64,000 bases of DNA from Pararhodobacter marinus (GCF_003122215.1 NZ_QEYD01000012.1:62001-126000); one strand, 5' to 3'; positions 8,546 through 16,879 are shown, counted from the first letter of the stretch. Made by a program: numbers and translations. The notes: generated from the sequence alone by a model not told the origin.

Positions 8546-9541
8546 ATGAACAGAACAAAGACGGCCCTTGCGGCCACATTGGCCCTGACCCTGGCCACCG
8601 GCGCGGCGCAGGCGCGCGATCTGGCCTTTTCGGTCTTCGTGCCGGCGGCCTCGCCCACGGTGCAGCATGTCTACCAGCCCTGGGTCGACTGGTTCAACGA
8701 ACAGACCGCCGGCGATGACGTGCAGATCACGCTCTATGCGGGCGGCACGCTGGGCCGGAATCCGCTGGCGCAGGCGCAGATGGTCGCCGATGGCGTGGCC
8801 GATCTGGCGCTGACCGTGCCCAGCTACACGCCGGGCGTCTATCCCGATTTCGACGTCTTCGAACTGCCCGGCTTCGCGCAGAACACCGCCGAGGGCTCGC
8901 AGGCCGCGCTGGAGCTTTATCGGGAAGGCGCGCTGACCGGCTACGAGGATTACTACGTCGTGGCGATGTACAGCTCGGGCGCCTACATGCTGCATACCCG
9001 CGAGCCGGTCGCCACGCTGGCCGATGTCGAAGGGCTGCGGTTCCGCGTCGCGGGGCAGATCCAGACGGCGGTGATCGAGGCTCTGGGCGGCGTCGCGCAA
9101 TCCATGGGCGCGGGCGAAATGGCCGAGGCCATCGACCGTGGCCTGATCGACGGGGCGATGACCGATGCCTCGGTCGCGCGCACCTTCCGCGTGGCGGACG
9201 TGGCGCAGAACCATTACGACAGCAACCTGGGCGTTCTGGTCTTCACCATCCTGATGAACCGCGATGTCTATGACAGCCTGCCTGAAAGCGTGCACGAGGT
9301 TCTGGCGCAGTCCGGGCAGTTCATCGTCGACCGCCAGATCGAGGTCTACGGCCCGGCGATCGAGAGCAATCTGGAAGACTGGCGCAACTCGGACACGCAC
9401 ACGCTGGTCATCCCGACCGATGACGAGCGCGCCGAGATCGCCCGCCGCGTGCAGCCGGTGATCGACATGGTCGCCGCCAATGCCACGCCCGGCCTGATCG
9501 ACGCCTATGTCGCCAAGCTCGAGGATATCCGCAGCCGCTGA
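8546..9541 (+). CDS. dctP: TRAP transporter substrate-binding protein DctP
   Basis: This 331-residue periplasmic protein starts with a Sec signal (MNRTKTALAATLALTLATG, with cleavage likely after AQA). The DctP fold features follow, including YAGGTLGRNPLAQAQMVADGVADL and the conserved GLRFRVAG-Q segment with the arginine that binds the ligand carboxylate. It delivers an organic acid to the DctQM permease encoded downstream. The ligand is unknown but is presumably the substrate of the preceding CoA ligase. A strong AGGGAGGAG site precedes the start. Confidence 0.9.
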   Translation: MNRTKTALAATLALTLATGAAQARDLAFSVFVPAASPTVQHVYQPWVDWFNEQTAGDDVQITLYAGGTLGRNPLAQAQMVADGVADLALTVPSYTPGVYPDFDVFELPGFAQNTAEGSQAALELYREGALTGYEDYYVVAMYSSGAYMLHTREPVATLADVEGLRFRVAGQIQTAVIEALGGVAQSMGAGEMAEAIDRGLIDGAMTDASVARTFRVADVAQNHYDSNLGVLVFTILMNRDVYDSLPESVHEVLAQSGQFIVDRQIEVYGPAIESNLEDWRNSDTHTLVIPTDDERAEIARRVQPVIDMVAANATPGLIDAYVAKLEDIRSR

Positions 9542-9550
9542 TCCCTCGCG

Positions 9551-9580
9551 GGGGCCGCGCCGCATGGGCCCGGCCCCTTT
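9551..9580 (+). terminator. Hairpin between dctP and dctQ
   Basis: GGGGCCG at 9551-9557 pairs with CGGCCCC at 9571-9577, followed by TTTCTC. The short T run suggests a partial terminator or a 3' stabilising hairpin. Such a structure would favour the binding protein over the permease, a common arrangement in transport operons. Confidence 0.45.
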
Positions 9581-9604
9581 CTCATCCCAGCAACGGAGAG
9601 CGTC

Positions 9605-10105
9605 GTGCAACGACTCGAGCGGCCCTTCCTGATCATCTCGCGCGCCGCGGCCATTCTGGGCGTGCTGTTTCTTCTCTTCGTGGCGGCCCTGTCGGTGGCC
9701 GACATCCTGACGCGCGAGGCCACCGGGCGGCCCATTCGCGGCGCCTATGACCTGTCGGAACTGCTGACGATCATCGTCATCGCGGCCTGTTTCCCGGCCG
9801 GCCTGCTGGAGCGGCGGCAGATCAAGGTGGCCTTTCTGGGCGCCATGCTGCCGCGCTGGGGCAACCGGGCGCTGGAGATCTTCGGCGCGCTGTGCACTGC
9901 GCTGATGTTCGCGGCCATCGCCTATTACGTCACGCTGCACGCCCAGCGCGTCACCGCGTCGAACGAATACACGATGGTCCTGCACTGGCCCGTCGCGCCC
10001 TGGTGGTGGGTCGCCGCCGCCTGTTTCTGGGTCTGCATTCCCGCGCAGACCTTCGTCGTGGTGGCCGAGATCCTCGACCATCCCGCCCCCGAACACGACA
10101 GCTGA
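9605..10105 (+). CDS. dctQ: TRAP transporter small permease DctQ
   Basis: This 166-residue membrane protein has four predicted hydrophobic helices. The first is around LGVLFLLFVAALSVADILTR and the last around WWWVAAACFWVCIPAQTFV. The helix 1 to loop pattern ADILTREATGRPIRGAYDLSE is characteristic of DctQ. The start is GTG at 9605, with GGAGAG five bases upstream. It forms the membrane complex with DctM. Confidence 0.87.
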   Translation: MQRLERPFLIISRAAAILGVLFLLFVAALSVADILTREATGRPIRGAYDLSELLTIIVIAACFPAGLLERRQIKVAFLGAMLPRWGNRALEIFGALCTALMFAAIAYYVTLHAQRVTASNEYTMVLHWPVAPWWWVAAACFWVCIPAQTFVVVAEILDHPAPEHDS

Positions 10106-10119
10106 ACACGAGGCCAATG

Positions 10120-11433
10120 ATGGACCCGCATGTCATCGGATTGATCGGCATGGGCGTGATGTTCGCCCTGATCGTCCTGCACGTTCCCATCGGCGTCGCC
10201 ATGGGTATCGCCGGGGTTGCGACCTTCGGCCTGATCCGGGGCGATCTGGGCCCTGCCATGACGCTGTTCGGCTCGGAAACCGTGTCGAAAGTGTCGAGCG
10301 CCGAACTGGCCGTCATCCCGCTGTTCCTGCTGATGGGGTCCTTCGCCACGGTGGGCGGGTTGTCGGCCGATCTCTATCGCATCGCCTATGCGCTGATCGG
10401 GCATATCCGCGGCGGGCTGGCGGTCGCCACGATCGGCGGCTGCGCGGGCTTCGGGGCGATCTGCGGCTCGTCCGTGGCCACCGCCACCACGATGACCCGT
10501 ATCGCGCTGCCCGAGATGATGAAGCGCAACTATTCCGAACGCCTCGCCACCGGGTCCATCGCGGCGGGCGGCACGCTGGGGATGCTGATCCCGCCGTCGA
10601 TCATCCTGGTGCTTTACGGCGTGCTGACCGAGCAATTCGTCAAAACGCTGTTCGTCGCCGCGCTGATCCCGGGCCTTCTGGCCGTGGCGCTGCATATCGT
10701 GACGATCATGATCCTCGTGCGGCGCAATCCCGGGCTGGCCTCGAGCAGCGAGAAACAGCCGTGGCGCGAAAGCTGGTATGCGCTGCGCGACGGCTGGACG
10801 GCGGTTCTGCTGATGGTGATGGTATCGGGCGGGATCTATGCGGGGGTCTTCTCGGTCAACGAATCCGCCGCCGTGGGCGCCTTCGCGGCCTTCCTCATCG
10901 CGCTGTTGCGCCGCCGCCTGACGCTGCCGAAATTCTGGAGCGCGCTGCAGGAAACCGCCGCCACCACCTCGATGATCTACCTGATGACCATCGGCGCCTC
11001 GATCTTCACCTATGCGGTGACGATCTCGGGCCTGCCCCGGATGATCGTCGGCTTCATTCAGGATACCGGCCTGCCCGGCATCTGGGTGATCGTGCTGCTG
11101 ATGGTGATGTACCTGATCCTCGGCTCGATCTTCGAGACGATCTCATCGATGGTGATCACCATCCCCTTCGTCTTTCCGTTGATCCTGAGCTATGGCTACG
11201 ATCCGATCTGGTGGGGCGTGCTGACGGTGATGGTGATCGAGATCGGCATGATCACCCCGCCCATCGGCATGAATGTCTTTGTCATGAAAGCCATGTTGCC
11301 ACGAACCAAGCTATCGACCATCTTCGCGGGCGTGGCGCCGTTCATCGCCGCCGATATCCTCAGGCTGACGCTGCTCATCGCCTTCCCGGCGCTGTCGCTC
11401 TATCTCGTCAACCTGTTCAACCTGCCGCGCTGA
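10120..11433 (+). CDS. dctM: TRAP transporter large permease DctM
   Basis: This protein of about 437 residues has the twelve or so hydrophobic helices of DctM, the sodium-coupled membrane subunit. It carries the family signatures GFGAICGSSVATATTM and GTLGMLIPPSIILVLYG, and near the C-terminus IGMITPPIGMNVFV. Two adjacent ATG codons occur (10117 and 10120); the second is better spaced from GAGG. With dctP and dctQ it makes a complete TRAP system. Confidence 0.9.
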   Translation: MDPHVIGLIGMGVMFALIVLHVPIGVAMGIAGVATFGLIRGDLGPAMTLFGSETVSKVSSAELAVIPLFLLMGSFATVGGLSADLYRIAYALIGHIRGGLAVATIGGCAGFGAICGSSVATATTMTRIALPEMMKRNYSERLATGSIAAGGTLGMLIPPSIILVLYGVLTEQFVKTLFVAALIPGLLAVALHIVTIMILVRRNPGLASSSEKQPWRESWYALRDGWTAVLLMVMVSGGIYAGVFSVNESAAVGAFAAFLIALLRRRLTLPKFWSALQETAATTSMIYLMTIGASIFTYAVTISGLPRMIVGFIQDTGLPGIWVIVLLMVMYLILGSIFETISSMVITIPFVFPLILSYGYDPIWWGVLTVMVIEIGMITPPIGMNVFVMKAMLPRTKLSTIFAGVAPFIAADILRLTLLIAFPALSLYLVNLFNLPR

Positions 11434-11443
11434 AAGGAAGACG

Positions 11444-11788
11444 ATGGCGATTACCTGGATCCTGGAAACAACGCTGGACCCCGGCCGCGCCGATGAGCTG
11501 CGCGCGCTGGCCGCCGACATGTCGGCCAGTACCCGCGCCAACGAACCGGGCTGCACGCTGTATGAATGGTTCATCTCCGAGGACGGCACGCGCTGCCATA
11601 TCCTCGAAGGCTATGCCGATGACGAGGCGGTCGTGACGCATGTGAAGAACCTGAACGCGCAATTCGCGCGCCAGCTTTTCGGCATCGTCAGACCGGCCCG
11701 CTTCGTGGTCTACGGCTCTCCGGGCGAGGAAGCCCGCAACGCCATCCACGCGCTGCAGCCCGTCTACATGCCGCCGCTTATGGACTGA
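11444..11788 (+). CDS. Putative quinol monooxygenase (ABM domain)
   Basis: This 114-residue protein of the antibiotic biosynthesis monooxygenase/YgiN fold has LRALAADMSASTRANEPGC, YEWFISEDGTRCHILEGYAD and a C-terminal HVKNLNAQFARQ helix. Small ABM proteins dimerise as ferredoxin-like barrels and oxidise quinols or act on small metabolites without cofactors. It is the last gene of the rightward operon, 10 bases after dctM, so it may detoxify or convert a pathway intermediate. The reaction is not predictable. Confidence 0.75.
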   Translation: MAITWILETTLDPGRADELRALAADMSASTRANEPGCTLYEWFISEDGTRCHILEGYADDEAVVTHVKNLNAQFARQLFGIVRPARFVVYGSPGEEARNAIHALQPVYMPPLMD

Positions 11789-11797
11789 CGGCAAGCC

Positions 11798-11831
11798 GCG
11801 CGCGCGACACCGGCCCGGTGTCCGCGCGCGC
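11798..11831. terminator. Long GC hairpin between convergent genes
   Basis: GCGCGCGCG-ACACCGG at 11798-11813 pairs with CCGGTGT-C-CGCGCGCGC at 11815-11831, giving a 16-pair stem with one bulge. It sits between the convergent ABM-domain gene and the alcohol dehydrogenase gene. There is no T tract on either strand, so it is a terminator-like or transcript-stabilising structure rather than a canonical intrinsic terminator. Confidence 0.5.
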
Positions 11832-11853
11832 GCCTTGGGCATCTGCGGCCCGG

Positions 11854-12891
11854 TCAGAACCGGGTGATGACCGTGGCGCCCACGGACTGGAAGCTGTCCA
11901 TCGCCATCAGCGCCGCGGGCGCCTCGTCCAGCCCGATCCGCGCGCCGACCAGCCGCGCGGGGTCCAGCGTTCCGCTGCCGATCATCGACAGCATCGCACC
12001 GTAGCGATGCGCCTGCATCCCGTGCGAGCCGTAAAGCTCGATCTCCTGCCCGACGATCTTCGACATCGGCACCGAGGGGGTGGCATGGTCGCCCAGCATC
12101 AGCCCCACCTGCACATGCTTGCCCCTTGGCCGCAGGCACAGGATCGAATTGGTCAGCGTCACCGGATGGCCCAGCGCATCGAGCGAGACATGCGCGCCGC
12201 CGCCGGTGATCTCGCGGATCGCGCCCGCGACATCGGCCTCGGCGCCGTCGATCGCAGCCACCGCGCCCAGCTCGCGCGCCAGAGACAGCTTGGCGGGCGA
12301 CAGGTCGACGCCGATCACCTGCGCGCCTGCCGCCGCCGCGATCATCACCGCCGACAGCCCGACGCCACCGCAGCCATGCACCGCGACCCACTGCCCGGCG
12401 CTGACCCGGGCCTGGTCGACCACCGCGCGAAAGGACGTGGCGAACCGGCAGCCGAGACTTGCGGCGGTGGCGAAGTCCATCCCCTCGGGCAAGGCCACAA
12501 GGTTAAGATCGGCGCGGTGGATATGCACGTATTCCGCGAACGAGCCCCAATGCGTGAAGCCCGGCTGTTCCTGATGCAGGCAGACCTGCTGATGCCCGGC
12601 ATGGCATTCCGGACAGGCGCCGCACCCGCAGATGAACGGCACCGTCACCCGCGCGCCGGGTTTCCAGCGCGTCACCTCGCGGCCCACCGCCACGACGACC
12701 CCGGCCAGCTCGTGACCCGGCACATGCGGCAGCGCGATATCCGCGTCGTGCCCCATCCAGCCATGCCAGTCACTGCGGCACACGCCCGTCGCCTCGACCT
12801 TCAGCACAACGCCATGCGGCTCGGGGGTCGGATCGGGCAGCGTGACAAGCATCGGCGCCTCGCGGAACGCCTCGAACAGAACGGCTTTCAT
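11854..12891 (-). CDS. Zinc-dependent alcohol dehydrogenase (MDR family)
   Basis: This 345-residue medium-chain dehydrogenase has catalytic zinc ligands C38 (GVCRSDWH), H60-E61 (GHEL) and a structural zinc site at C90, C93, C96 and C104. The NAD(P)-binding GCGGVGLS glycine motif is in the central domain. It would oxidise an alcohol or reduce an aldehyde in the cytosol. It faces the catabolic operon from the right, across a hairpin, and is separately transcribed. Its role may still be related, since aldehydes are products of carotenoid-oxygenase cleavage. Confidence 0.88.
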   Translation of the reverse strand: MKAVLFEAFREAPMLVTLPDPTPEPHGVVLKVEATGVCRSDWHGWMGHDADIALPHVPGHELAGVVVAVGREVTRWKPGARVTVPFICGCGACPECHAGHQQVCLHQEQPGFTHWGSFAEYVHIHRADLNLVALPEGMDFATAASLGCRFATSFRAVVDQARVSAGQWVAVHGCGGVGLSAVMIAAAAGAQVIGVDLSPAKLSLARELGAVAAIDGAEADVAGAIREITGGGAHVSLDALGHPVTLTNSILCLRPRGKHVQVGLMLGDHATPSVPMSKIVGQEIELYGSHGMQAHRYGAMLSMIGSGTLDPARLVGARIGLDEAPAALMAMDSFQSVGATVITRF

Positions 12892-12966
12892 GACGGGTCC
12901 TTTCTCCAGAATCCGGTGCGATCATAGCGGCAGGAACAGAAATGGCGTTGCCCATCCGCCCCATTT

Positions 12967-13122
12967 GCGACGAATCCGACGCGACGCCCTTGGTCGCCCT
13001 GTCGGATTGTCGCTTGCTTAGCAGAGCCCATACCGCCGGCAAGCCACCCGGACCGAGGCCAAAACCCTTGATGCATCGGGCCGATCACGCAAGACTGAGC
13101 CCCCCGTTCGGGCGGTTTTTTT
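12967..13122 (+). ncRNA. Candidate structured small RNA or leader ending in an intrinsic terminator
   Basis: A long imperfect stem forms between 12967-12985 and 12993-13013. GCGAC and AATCCGAC pair with GTCGGATT and GTCGC around a one-base bulge, and an inner GCGAC/GTCGC stem closes a 7-base loop. About 85 bases later a CCCCCC-GTTC-GGGCGG hairpin is followed by seven T residues at 13116-13122. No convincing coding frame covers the interval. The strand is set by the T tract. It could be an independent RNA of roughly 155 nt or an attenuated leader of the gene starting at 13149. It matches no RNA family I know. Confidence 0.45.
13100..13122 (+). terminator. Intrinsic terminator upstream of the small secreted protein gene
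   Basis: The arms 13100-13105 and 13110-13115 (CCCCCC and GGGCGG, one mismatch) close a GTTC loop and are followed by T7. It ends 26 bases before the ATG at 13149, so it does not terminate an annotated upstream coding gene on this strand. Confidence 0.65.
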
Positions 13123-13148
13123 GTGCTACGACATATCAGGACATTTTC

Positions 13149-13613
13149 ATGAAAAACGGTTTGCTGGCCGCTCTCGCCCTGCTTGCCACCCCGCCTGCGG
13201 CAAACGCCCAGACACTGGGGCCGACGGGCATCGCTGCGGCCATTCTTCAGGCCTATACCGCGCGCGATGTCGCGGCCATCGCCGCCCATACCAACGAAAC
13301 CAACGCCGATTTCTTCGCCGCGCTGATCACGGGACAGGAAGACCCGGCCGAATTGTTCGGCGGCTCGCGCGGCGCGGCGGGCACCGGCTGGAACGGCAAG
13401 ATGCTGCCGGCACGCTTCAACGGGCGCGGCCATGCCATCGTGCCCTTCGCCATCGAGGCCGAGACCGGTCCGGCCGGGCTCGGCTCGGGCGCGGCGGGAC
13501 GGTACATGGCGATCGTCCTCACGCTGGACGGGCCGCAGGACACAAGCTGGGGCTTCGAGGACATCAACTACATCAGGCGCGGCGATTACGCCGGCATGGC
13601 GACGACGCGCTAG
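13149..13613 (+). CDS. Small secreted protein of unknown function
   Basis: This 154-residue product starts with a clear Sec signal (MKNGLLAALALLATPPAANA, then QTLGPTG). A compact domain of about 130 residues follows, rich in Ala, Gly and Asp. TARDVAAIAAHTNETN and DPAELFGGSRG suggest an SnoaL-like or NTF2-like fold, but I do not recognise a family. The ATG at 13149 is chosen over upstream codons because of the signal peptide. It lies 26 bases downstream of an intrinsic terminator, so expression may depend on readthrough or on a promoter near 13125. Confidence 0.65.
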   Translation: MKNGLLAALALLATPPAANAQTLGPTGIAAAILQAYTARDVAAIAAHTNETNADFFAALITGQEDPAELFGGSRGAAGTGWNGKMLPARFNGRGHAIVPFAIEAETGPAGLGSGAAGRYMAIVLTLDGPQDTSWGFEDINYIRRGDYAGMATTR

Positions 13614-13760
13614 GCCGCGCCGGGAAGCCCCGGCAGCGGGCGAGGGCGAGCGAGGCCCAGAACCGCCGGAACGGAGAAAAAAAGACCGCGATTCTTGAAG
13701 CGCCAGTTGAAACGCTGGCGAAGCACGACGATGAAATGACGCTAAGCTGTTGAAAAACCT

Positions 13761-13834
13761 TGGAGGTGGGTACCGGAATCGAACCGGTCTTCACGGATTT
13801 GCAATCCGGTGCGTAACCTCTCCGCCAACCCACC
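13761..13834 (-). tRNA. tRNA-Cys (anticodon GCA)
   Basis: The reverse strand folds as a 74-nt tRNA with the CCA end encoded. Acceptor GGTGGGT pairs with ACCCACC, the discriminator is U, and the anticodon stem-loop CCGGATTGCAAATCCGG shows GCA. The T arm is ACCGGTTCGATTCCGGT. U73 with a GCA anticodon is the standard cysteine identity set. Confidence 0.95.
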
Positions 13835-13925
13835 GTTGCCAAAGGCTGGCCGTGATGTAGCGGCTTGGCCGGGGTGTTGCAAGGGGGGAGATGCGCGCCG
13901 GCGGACGGCATCGACCGCCCCGCCC

Positions 13926-14951
13926 CTACCCGCCTAGGTGACGGCGCAGGAAATCCAGCCAGTTGCCGTGGCACAGCTTGCGCACCAGCTCGGCGCCGAA
14001 GCCGTGACGCTCCATCGCCGCGACCAGCGCGGGCAGGTCGGCGCAGCTTTCCATCCCCTCGGGCAACGGCGCGCCGTCGAAATCCGAGCCAAGCCCCACA
14101 TGGTCCTCGCCCGCCCCTTCGATCATCGCGTCGAGCTGGCGCAGGCAATCGTCGAGCGTGGCGCGGCCGGTCTTCCAGCCTTCGGGCGACAGGAAGACGG
14201 TGGCATAGTTCAGCCCCACCATGCCGCCGCTTTCGCCGATCGCGCGCAGCTGCGCGCCGGTCAGGTTGCGCGTCACGGGGCAGATATCGAACGCGTTCGA
14301 ATGCGTGGCGACCAGCGGCAGGCCCATCTCGCCGATCTGCCAGAAGCCCTTCATCGTCAGGTGGCTGGTATCCACCACCATGCCCAGCTCGGCGCAGCGC
14401 GCGACGAGCCGCTTGCCGTCCGCCGTCAGGCCGGGGCCGGTATCGCCGTCCTGATCGTAGCCGAAGGGCACACCGTCGCCCCAGATGGTCGGACGCGACC
14501 AGACGGGCCCCAGCGAGCGCAGGCCCGAAGCATGAAGCGCGTCGAGCGTGTAAAGCTCGCGATCGATGCATTCGGCACCTTCCAGATGCAGCAGGGCGGC
14601 GGGAACGGCCTCATCCATCGCCGCCTCGATGTCCCGGGCTCCGGTGCAAAGCCTGATCTGCCCGGCATGGGCAAGCTGTTGCGCGATGCCCAGCTGCGCG
14701 ATCACCGATTGCAGCGCCTCGGGCTGGCCGATGGCCGAAGACAACGGCATCGCCCCGCCCCGGAAGCCCCGGAAATCGAACGGCGCCCGGCGCTGCGGCG
14801 AATACAGCGCGAAGAAGCCGCCGGCGAAGCCGCCCGCCCGGGCCTCGGGGGCGTTGACATGCATCCCCGGTTTCGAGAATTGCGCGACCGGATCGACCCC
14901 GGCGCTCCACATCCGGCTGAGAATGTCGTTATGGCCATCGAAAACCTGCAT
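13926..14951 (-). CDS. Membrane dipeptidase (peptidase family M19)
   Basis: This 341-residue protein starts MQVFDGHNDILSRMW, where the DGHND metal motif sits at the N-terminus. Further M19 landmarks are the bridging glutamate in LEGAECI, MVVDTSHL, VATHSNA and the GLGSDFDG metal aspartate segment. The enzyme hydrolyses dipeptides or N-acyl-D-amino acids with a binuclear zinc centre. GGAGA stands 6 bases upstream of ATG 14951. It is divergent from deoD; tRNA-Cys lies downstream on the same strand. Confidence 0.9.
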   Translation of the reverse strand: MQVFDGHNDILSRMWSAGVDPVAQFSKPGMHVNAPEARAGGFAGGFFALYSPQRRAPFDFRGFRGGAMPLSSAIGQPEALQSVIAQLGIAQQLAHAGQIRLCTGARDIEAAMDEAVPAALLHLEGAECIDRELYTLDALHASGLRSLGPVWSRPTIWGDGVPFGYDQDGDTGPGLTADGKRLVARCAELGMVVDTSHLTMKGFWQIGEMGLPLVATHSNAFDICPVTRNLTGAQLRAIGESGGMVGLNYATVFLSPEGWKTGRATLDDCLRQLDAMIEGAGEDHVGLGSDFDGAPLPEGMESCADLPALVAAMERHGFGAELVRKLCHGNWLDFLRRHLGG

Positions 14952-15135
14952 GATCGTCTCCTTTCCGGGGCACATCGCAAGGCGTCCCGCAGGCGCCGAG
15001 CCTAGGCCGCGCGGGCCTCGCGCGAAAGGGCAAAGGCCGCGCGACCGGCGCGCCGGCCCTGACCTCACGCCACGGCTTTCTCGGCCCCGGGGAAGCTGCT
15101 AGCCTTTCGGCAAAGCAAGAACAGGAGACCCGCCC

Positions 15136-15840
15136 ATGACCGTCCATATCGGCGCCCAGCCCGGCGACATTGCCCCCACCGTGCTGATGCCCGGCGACCC
15201 CTACCGCGCCCGCTGGGCGGCCGAGACCTTCCTCAAGGACGCGCGGCTGGTCAACGAGGTGCGCGGGATGCTGGGCTATACCGGGACCTGGAATGGCAAC
15301 CCGGTGACGATCCACGGCTCGGGCATGGGGATGCCGTCGCTGTCGATCTATGCCAACGAACTGATCCGCGATTACGGCGCGAAGACGCTCATCCGCGTGG
15401 GGTCTGCGGGCGCCATGCAGGACCACGTCAAGATCCGCGACGTGGTGCTGGCGCAGACGGCGACCACGCTGTCGACCCCGTCCGCAGGCATCTTCCGCGA
15501 GCTGAATTTCGCCCCCTGCGCCGATTTCGGCCTGCTGGCGGCGGCGCACAGGGTGGCGGGCGACAAGGGCATCACCACGCATGTCGGCAATATCTATTCC
15601 TCGGACGTATTCTATGACGAGCGGCCGGACCTGACCGAGATCATGACCCGCCACGGGGTGCTCTGCGTCGAGATGGAGGCGGCCGAGCTGTACAATGTCT
15701 GCGCCCGCCACGGGGCGCGCGCGCTGGCGGTGCTGACGATCTCGGACCACCTGATCACCCATGAGGCGCTGCCGTCGTCCGAGCGCGAGCGGTCGTTCGG
15801 CGAGATGATCGAGATCGCGCTGGGGGCGGCTTTCGCCTGA
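15136..15840 (+). CDS. deoD: Purine-nucleoside phosphorylase, DeoD type
   Basis: This 234-residue hexameric-type phosphorylase starts [20 protein letters not shown]. The phosphate-binding glycine and arginine are visible in MPGDPYRA, and the purine/ribose pocket includes [10 protein letters not shown] and LTISDHL. It converts purine nucleosides and phosphate to base and ribose-1-phosphate. The length equals that of E. coli DeoD. A repeat element follows the stop. Confidence 0.93.
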   Translation: MTVHIGAQPGDIAPTVLMPGDPYRARWAAETFLKDARLVNEVRGMLGYTGTWNGNPVTIHGSGMGMPSLSIYANELIRDYGAKTLIRVGSAGAMQDHVKIRDVVLAQTATTLSTPSAGIFRELNFAPCADFGLLAAAHRVAGDKGITTHVGNIYSSDVFYDERPDLTEIMTRHGVLCVEMEAAELYNVCARHGARALAVLTISDHLITHEALPSSERERSFGEMIEIALGAAFA

Positions 15841-15847
15841 AACAGCA

Positions 15848-15910
15848 GGGGGGGCGCTGCCCCCCTCGGCCTGCGGCCTCACCCCCCGGGATATTTGGAG
15901 AACAAAGATG
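15848..15910 (+). repeat. Intergenic repeat, copy 1 (G-run hairpin plus ATATTTGG-GAACAAAGA core)
   Basis: GGGGGG-CGCTG-CCCCCC at 15849-15865 is followed by a GC-rich stretch and the core GGATATTTGGAGAACAAAG near 15889-15908. Two other copies in inverted orientation occur near 28068 and 58484. It lies between the convergent deoD and LysR genes. Similar elements are, from memory, common in Rhodobacteraceae intergenic regions. Confidence 0.7.
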
Positions 15911-15918
15911 TCAGGGCG

Positions 15919-16755
15919 TCAGCGCCCTGACAGCGCCGCCAGCACGCGCGCGGCGGCGTCGCCCGGGTCACGCAGCGGGGTGAGCGTGAGGCTGAGCGGG
16001 CTGGCGGCCTCGACCCCGAACAGCGTGGTGACGCGGCCCTGACGCAGGGCCGCTTCGGCCAGCGGGCGGGCGATTACCAGCACGCCCGCGCCGTTCGCCG
16101 CCTCTTCCAGCGCCAGCGCCGCCGAACCATGCACGGGGCCGCGCGGCTGGAAATCCGGCATGCCCGCCGCCCCGGCCCAGAGCGCCCAGTCGCCCAGCGG
16201 GCCGTCCAGAACAAGCGTGCGATCGGGATCGAGCGCGGCGCGGGACGCGGGCGCGAATCCGGGCGCCGCGACAGCGACAAGCGGCGCGGGGTGGCCCGGC
16301 CCCGGCGCGGGAAACAGGGCCAGATCGGCGAGGTTGCGCGCCTCGTCCGGGCCCGGGACCGGGACCGGCACCACCTGCAAGCCTTGCGCGCGCAGCCCCG
16401 GCAGGCGCGGCGACAGCCAGAGCTGCGCCAGATCCGCCGTGGTGGCGATGCGCACGAGGCCCGGGATGGCCTCGCGCCGCAGATGCTGCACGGCGGCGTC
16501 GAGCTGGCGGAAAGCCTGGGTGAAATCAGGCAGCACGCGCGCGCCCAGCTCCGTCAGCGCCACCCCCTTGTGACGGCGGTCGAAGAGCTGCACGCCCAGC
16601 GCCCCTTCCAGCGTTTTCAGATGTGCGGTGACGGCGGCAGGCGTCACGCCCAGCTCACGGGCGGCAGGCGTGAAGCCGCCCAGTCTTCCTGCAGCCTCGA
16701 AGGCGCGCAGCGCGGTAAGCGGCGGCGACTTGGGGCGCGGTGACTGGGCGGCCAT
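15919..16755 (-). CDS. LysR-family transcriptional regulator (GcvA-like)
   Basis: This 278-residue protein has the LysR winged helix at about residues 12-70 (LTALRAFEAAGRLGGFTPAA, then GVTPAAVTAHLKTLEGALG). A shorter-than-usual effector domain follows. The PPLTALRAFEAAGRLG start resembles the GcvA/AmpR subgroup. The stop lies inside a palindromic hairpin at 15911-15930. A T-N11-A LysR box sits 34 bases upstream of the ATG. Target genes are unknown; a class D beta-lactamase lies 2 kb away but is not adjacent. Confidence 0.85.
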   Translation of the reverse strand: MAAQSPRPKSPPLTALRAFEAAGRLGGFTPAARELGVTPAAVTAHLKTLEGALGVQLFDRRHKGVALTELGARVLPDFTQAFRQLDAAVQHLRREAIPGLVRIATTADLAQLWLSPRLPGLRAQGLQVVPVPVPGPDEARNLADLALFPAPGPGHPAPLVAVAAPGFAPASRAALDPDRTLVLDGPLGDWALWAGAAGMPDFQPRGPVHGSAALALEEAANGAGVLVIARPLAEAALRQGRVTTLFGVEAASPLSLTLTPLRDPGDAAARVLAALSGR

Positions 16756-16788
16756 TTGCTCGGTTTTTCTTGCCTAAATTTTTCTTAG

Positions 16789-16803
16789 CTTAATTTTATT
16801 AAG
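16789..16803. promoter_or_regulatory. LysR-type box (T-N11-A) upstream of the LysR gene
   Basis: CTTAAT-TTT-ATTAAG is a perfect 15-base palindrome with the T-N11-A spacing of LysR operators, in an AT-rich stretch 34 bases before the regulator start. It probably mediates autoregulation. Confidence 0.55.
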
Positions 16804-16848
16804 TCATGCAATCATGAATTTCAACTTGTCCACAGGAAAATCGCGCAG

Positions 16849-16879
16849 AAAAACGCCCGCGACCGGAAGGGCGCGGGCG
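16849..16879 (-). terminator. Intrinsic terminator of the SDR gene
   Basis: On the minus strand CGCCCGCG pairs with CGCGGGCG over an 8-bp stem and is followed by TTTTT (A run at 16849-16853 on the plus strand). It begins about 29 bases after the SDR stop. Confidence 0.8.

Noticed and set aside
8285-10117. A 610-codon minus-strand frame across dctP and dctQ
   Set aside because: It is a composition-driven shadow of well-supported TRAP transporter genes.
13698-13720. CGCCAG/CTGGCG hairpin followed further on by a T run downstream of tRNA-Cys on the minus strand
   Set aside because: The T run is about 20 bases from the stem, too far for a standard intrinsic terminator, so it was not listed as a feature.
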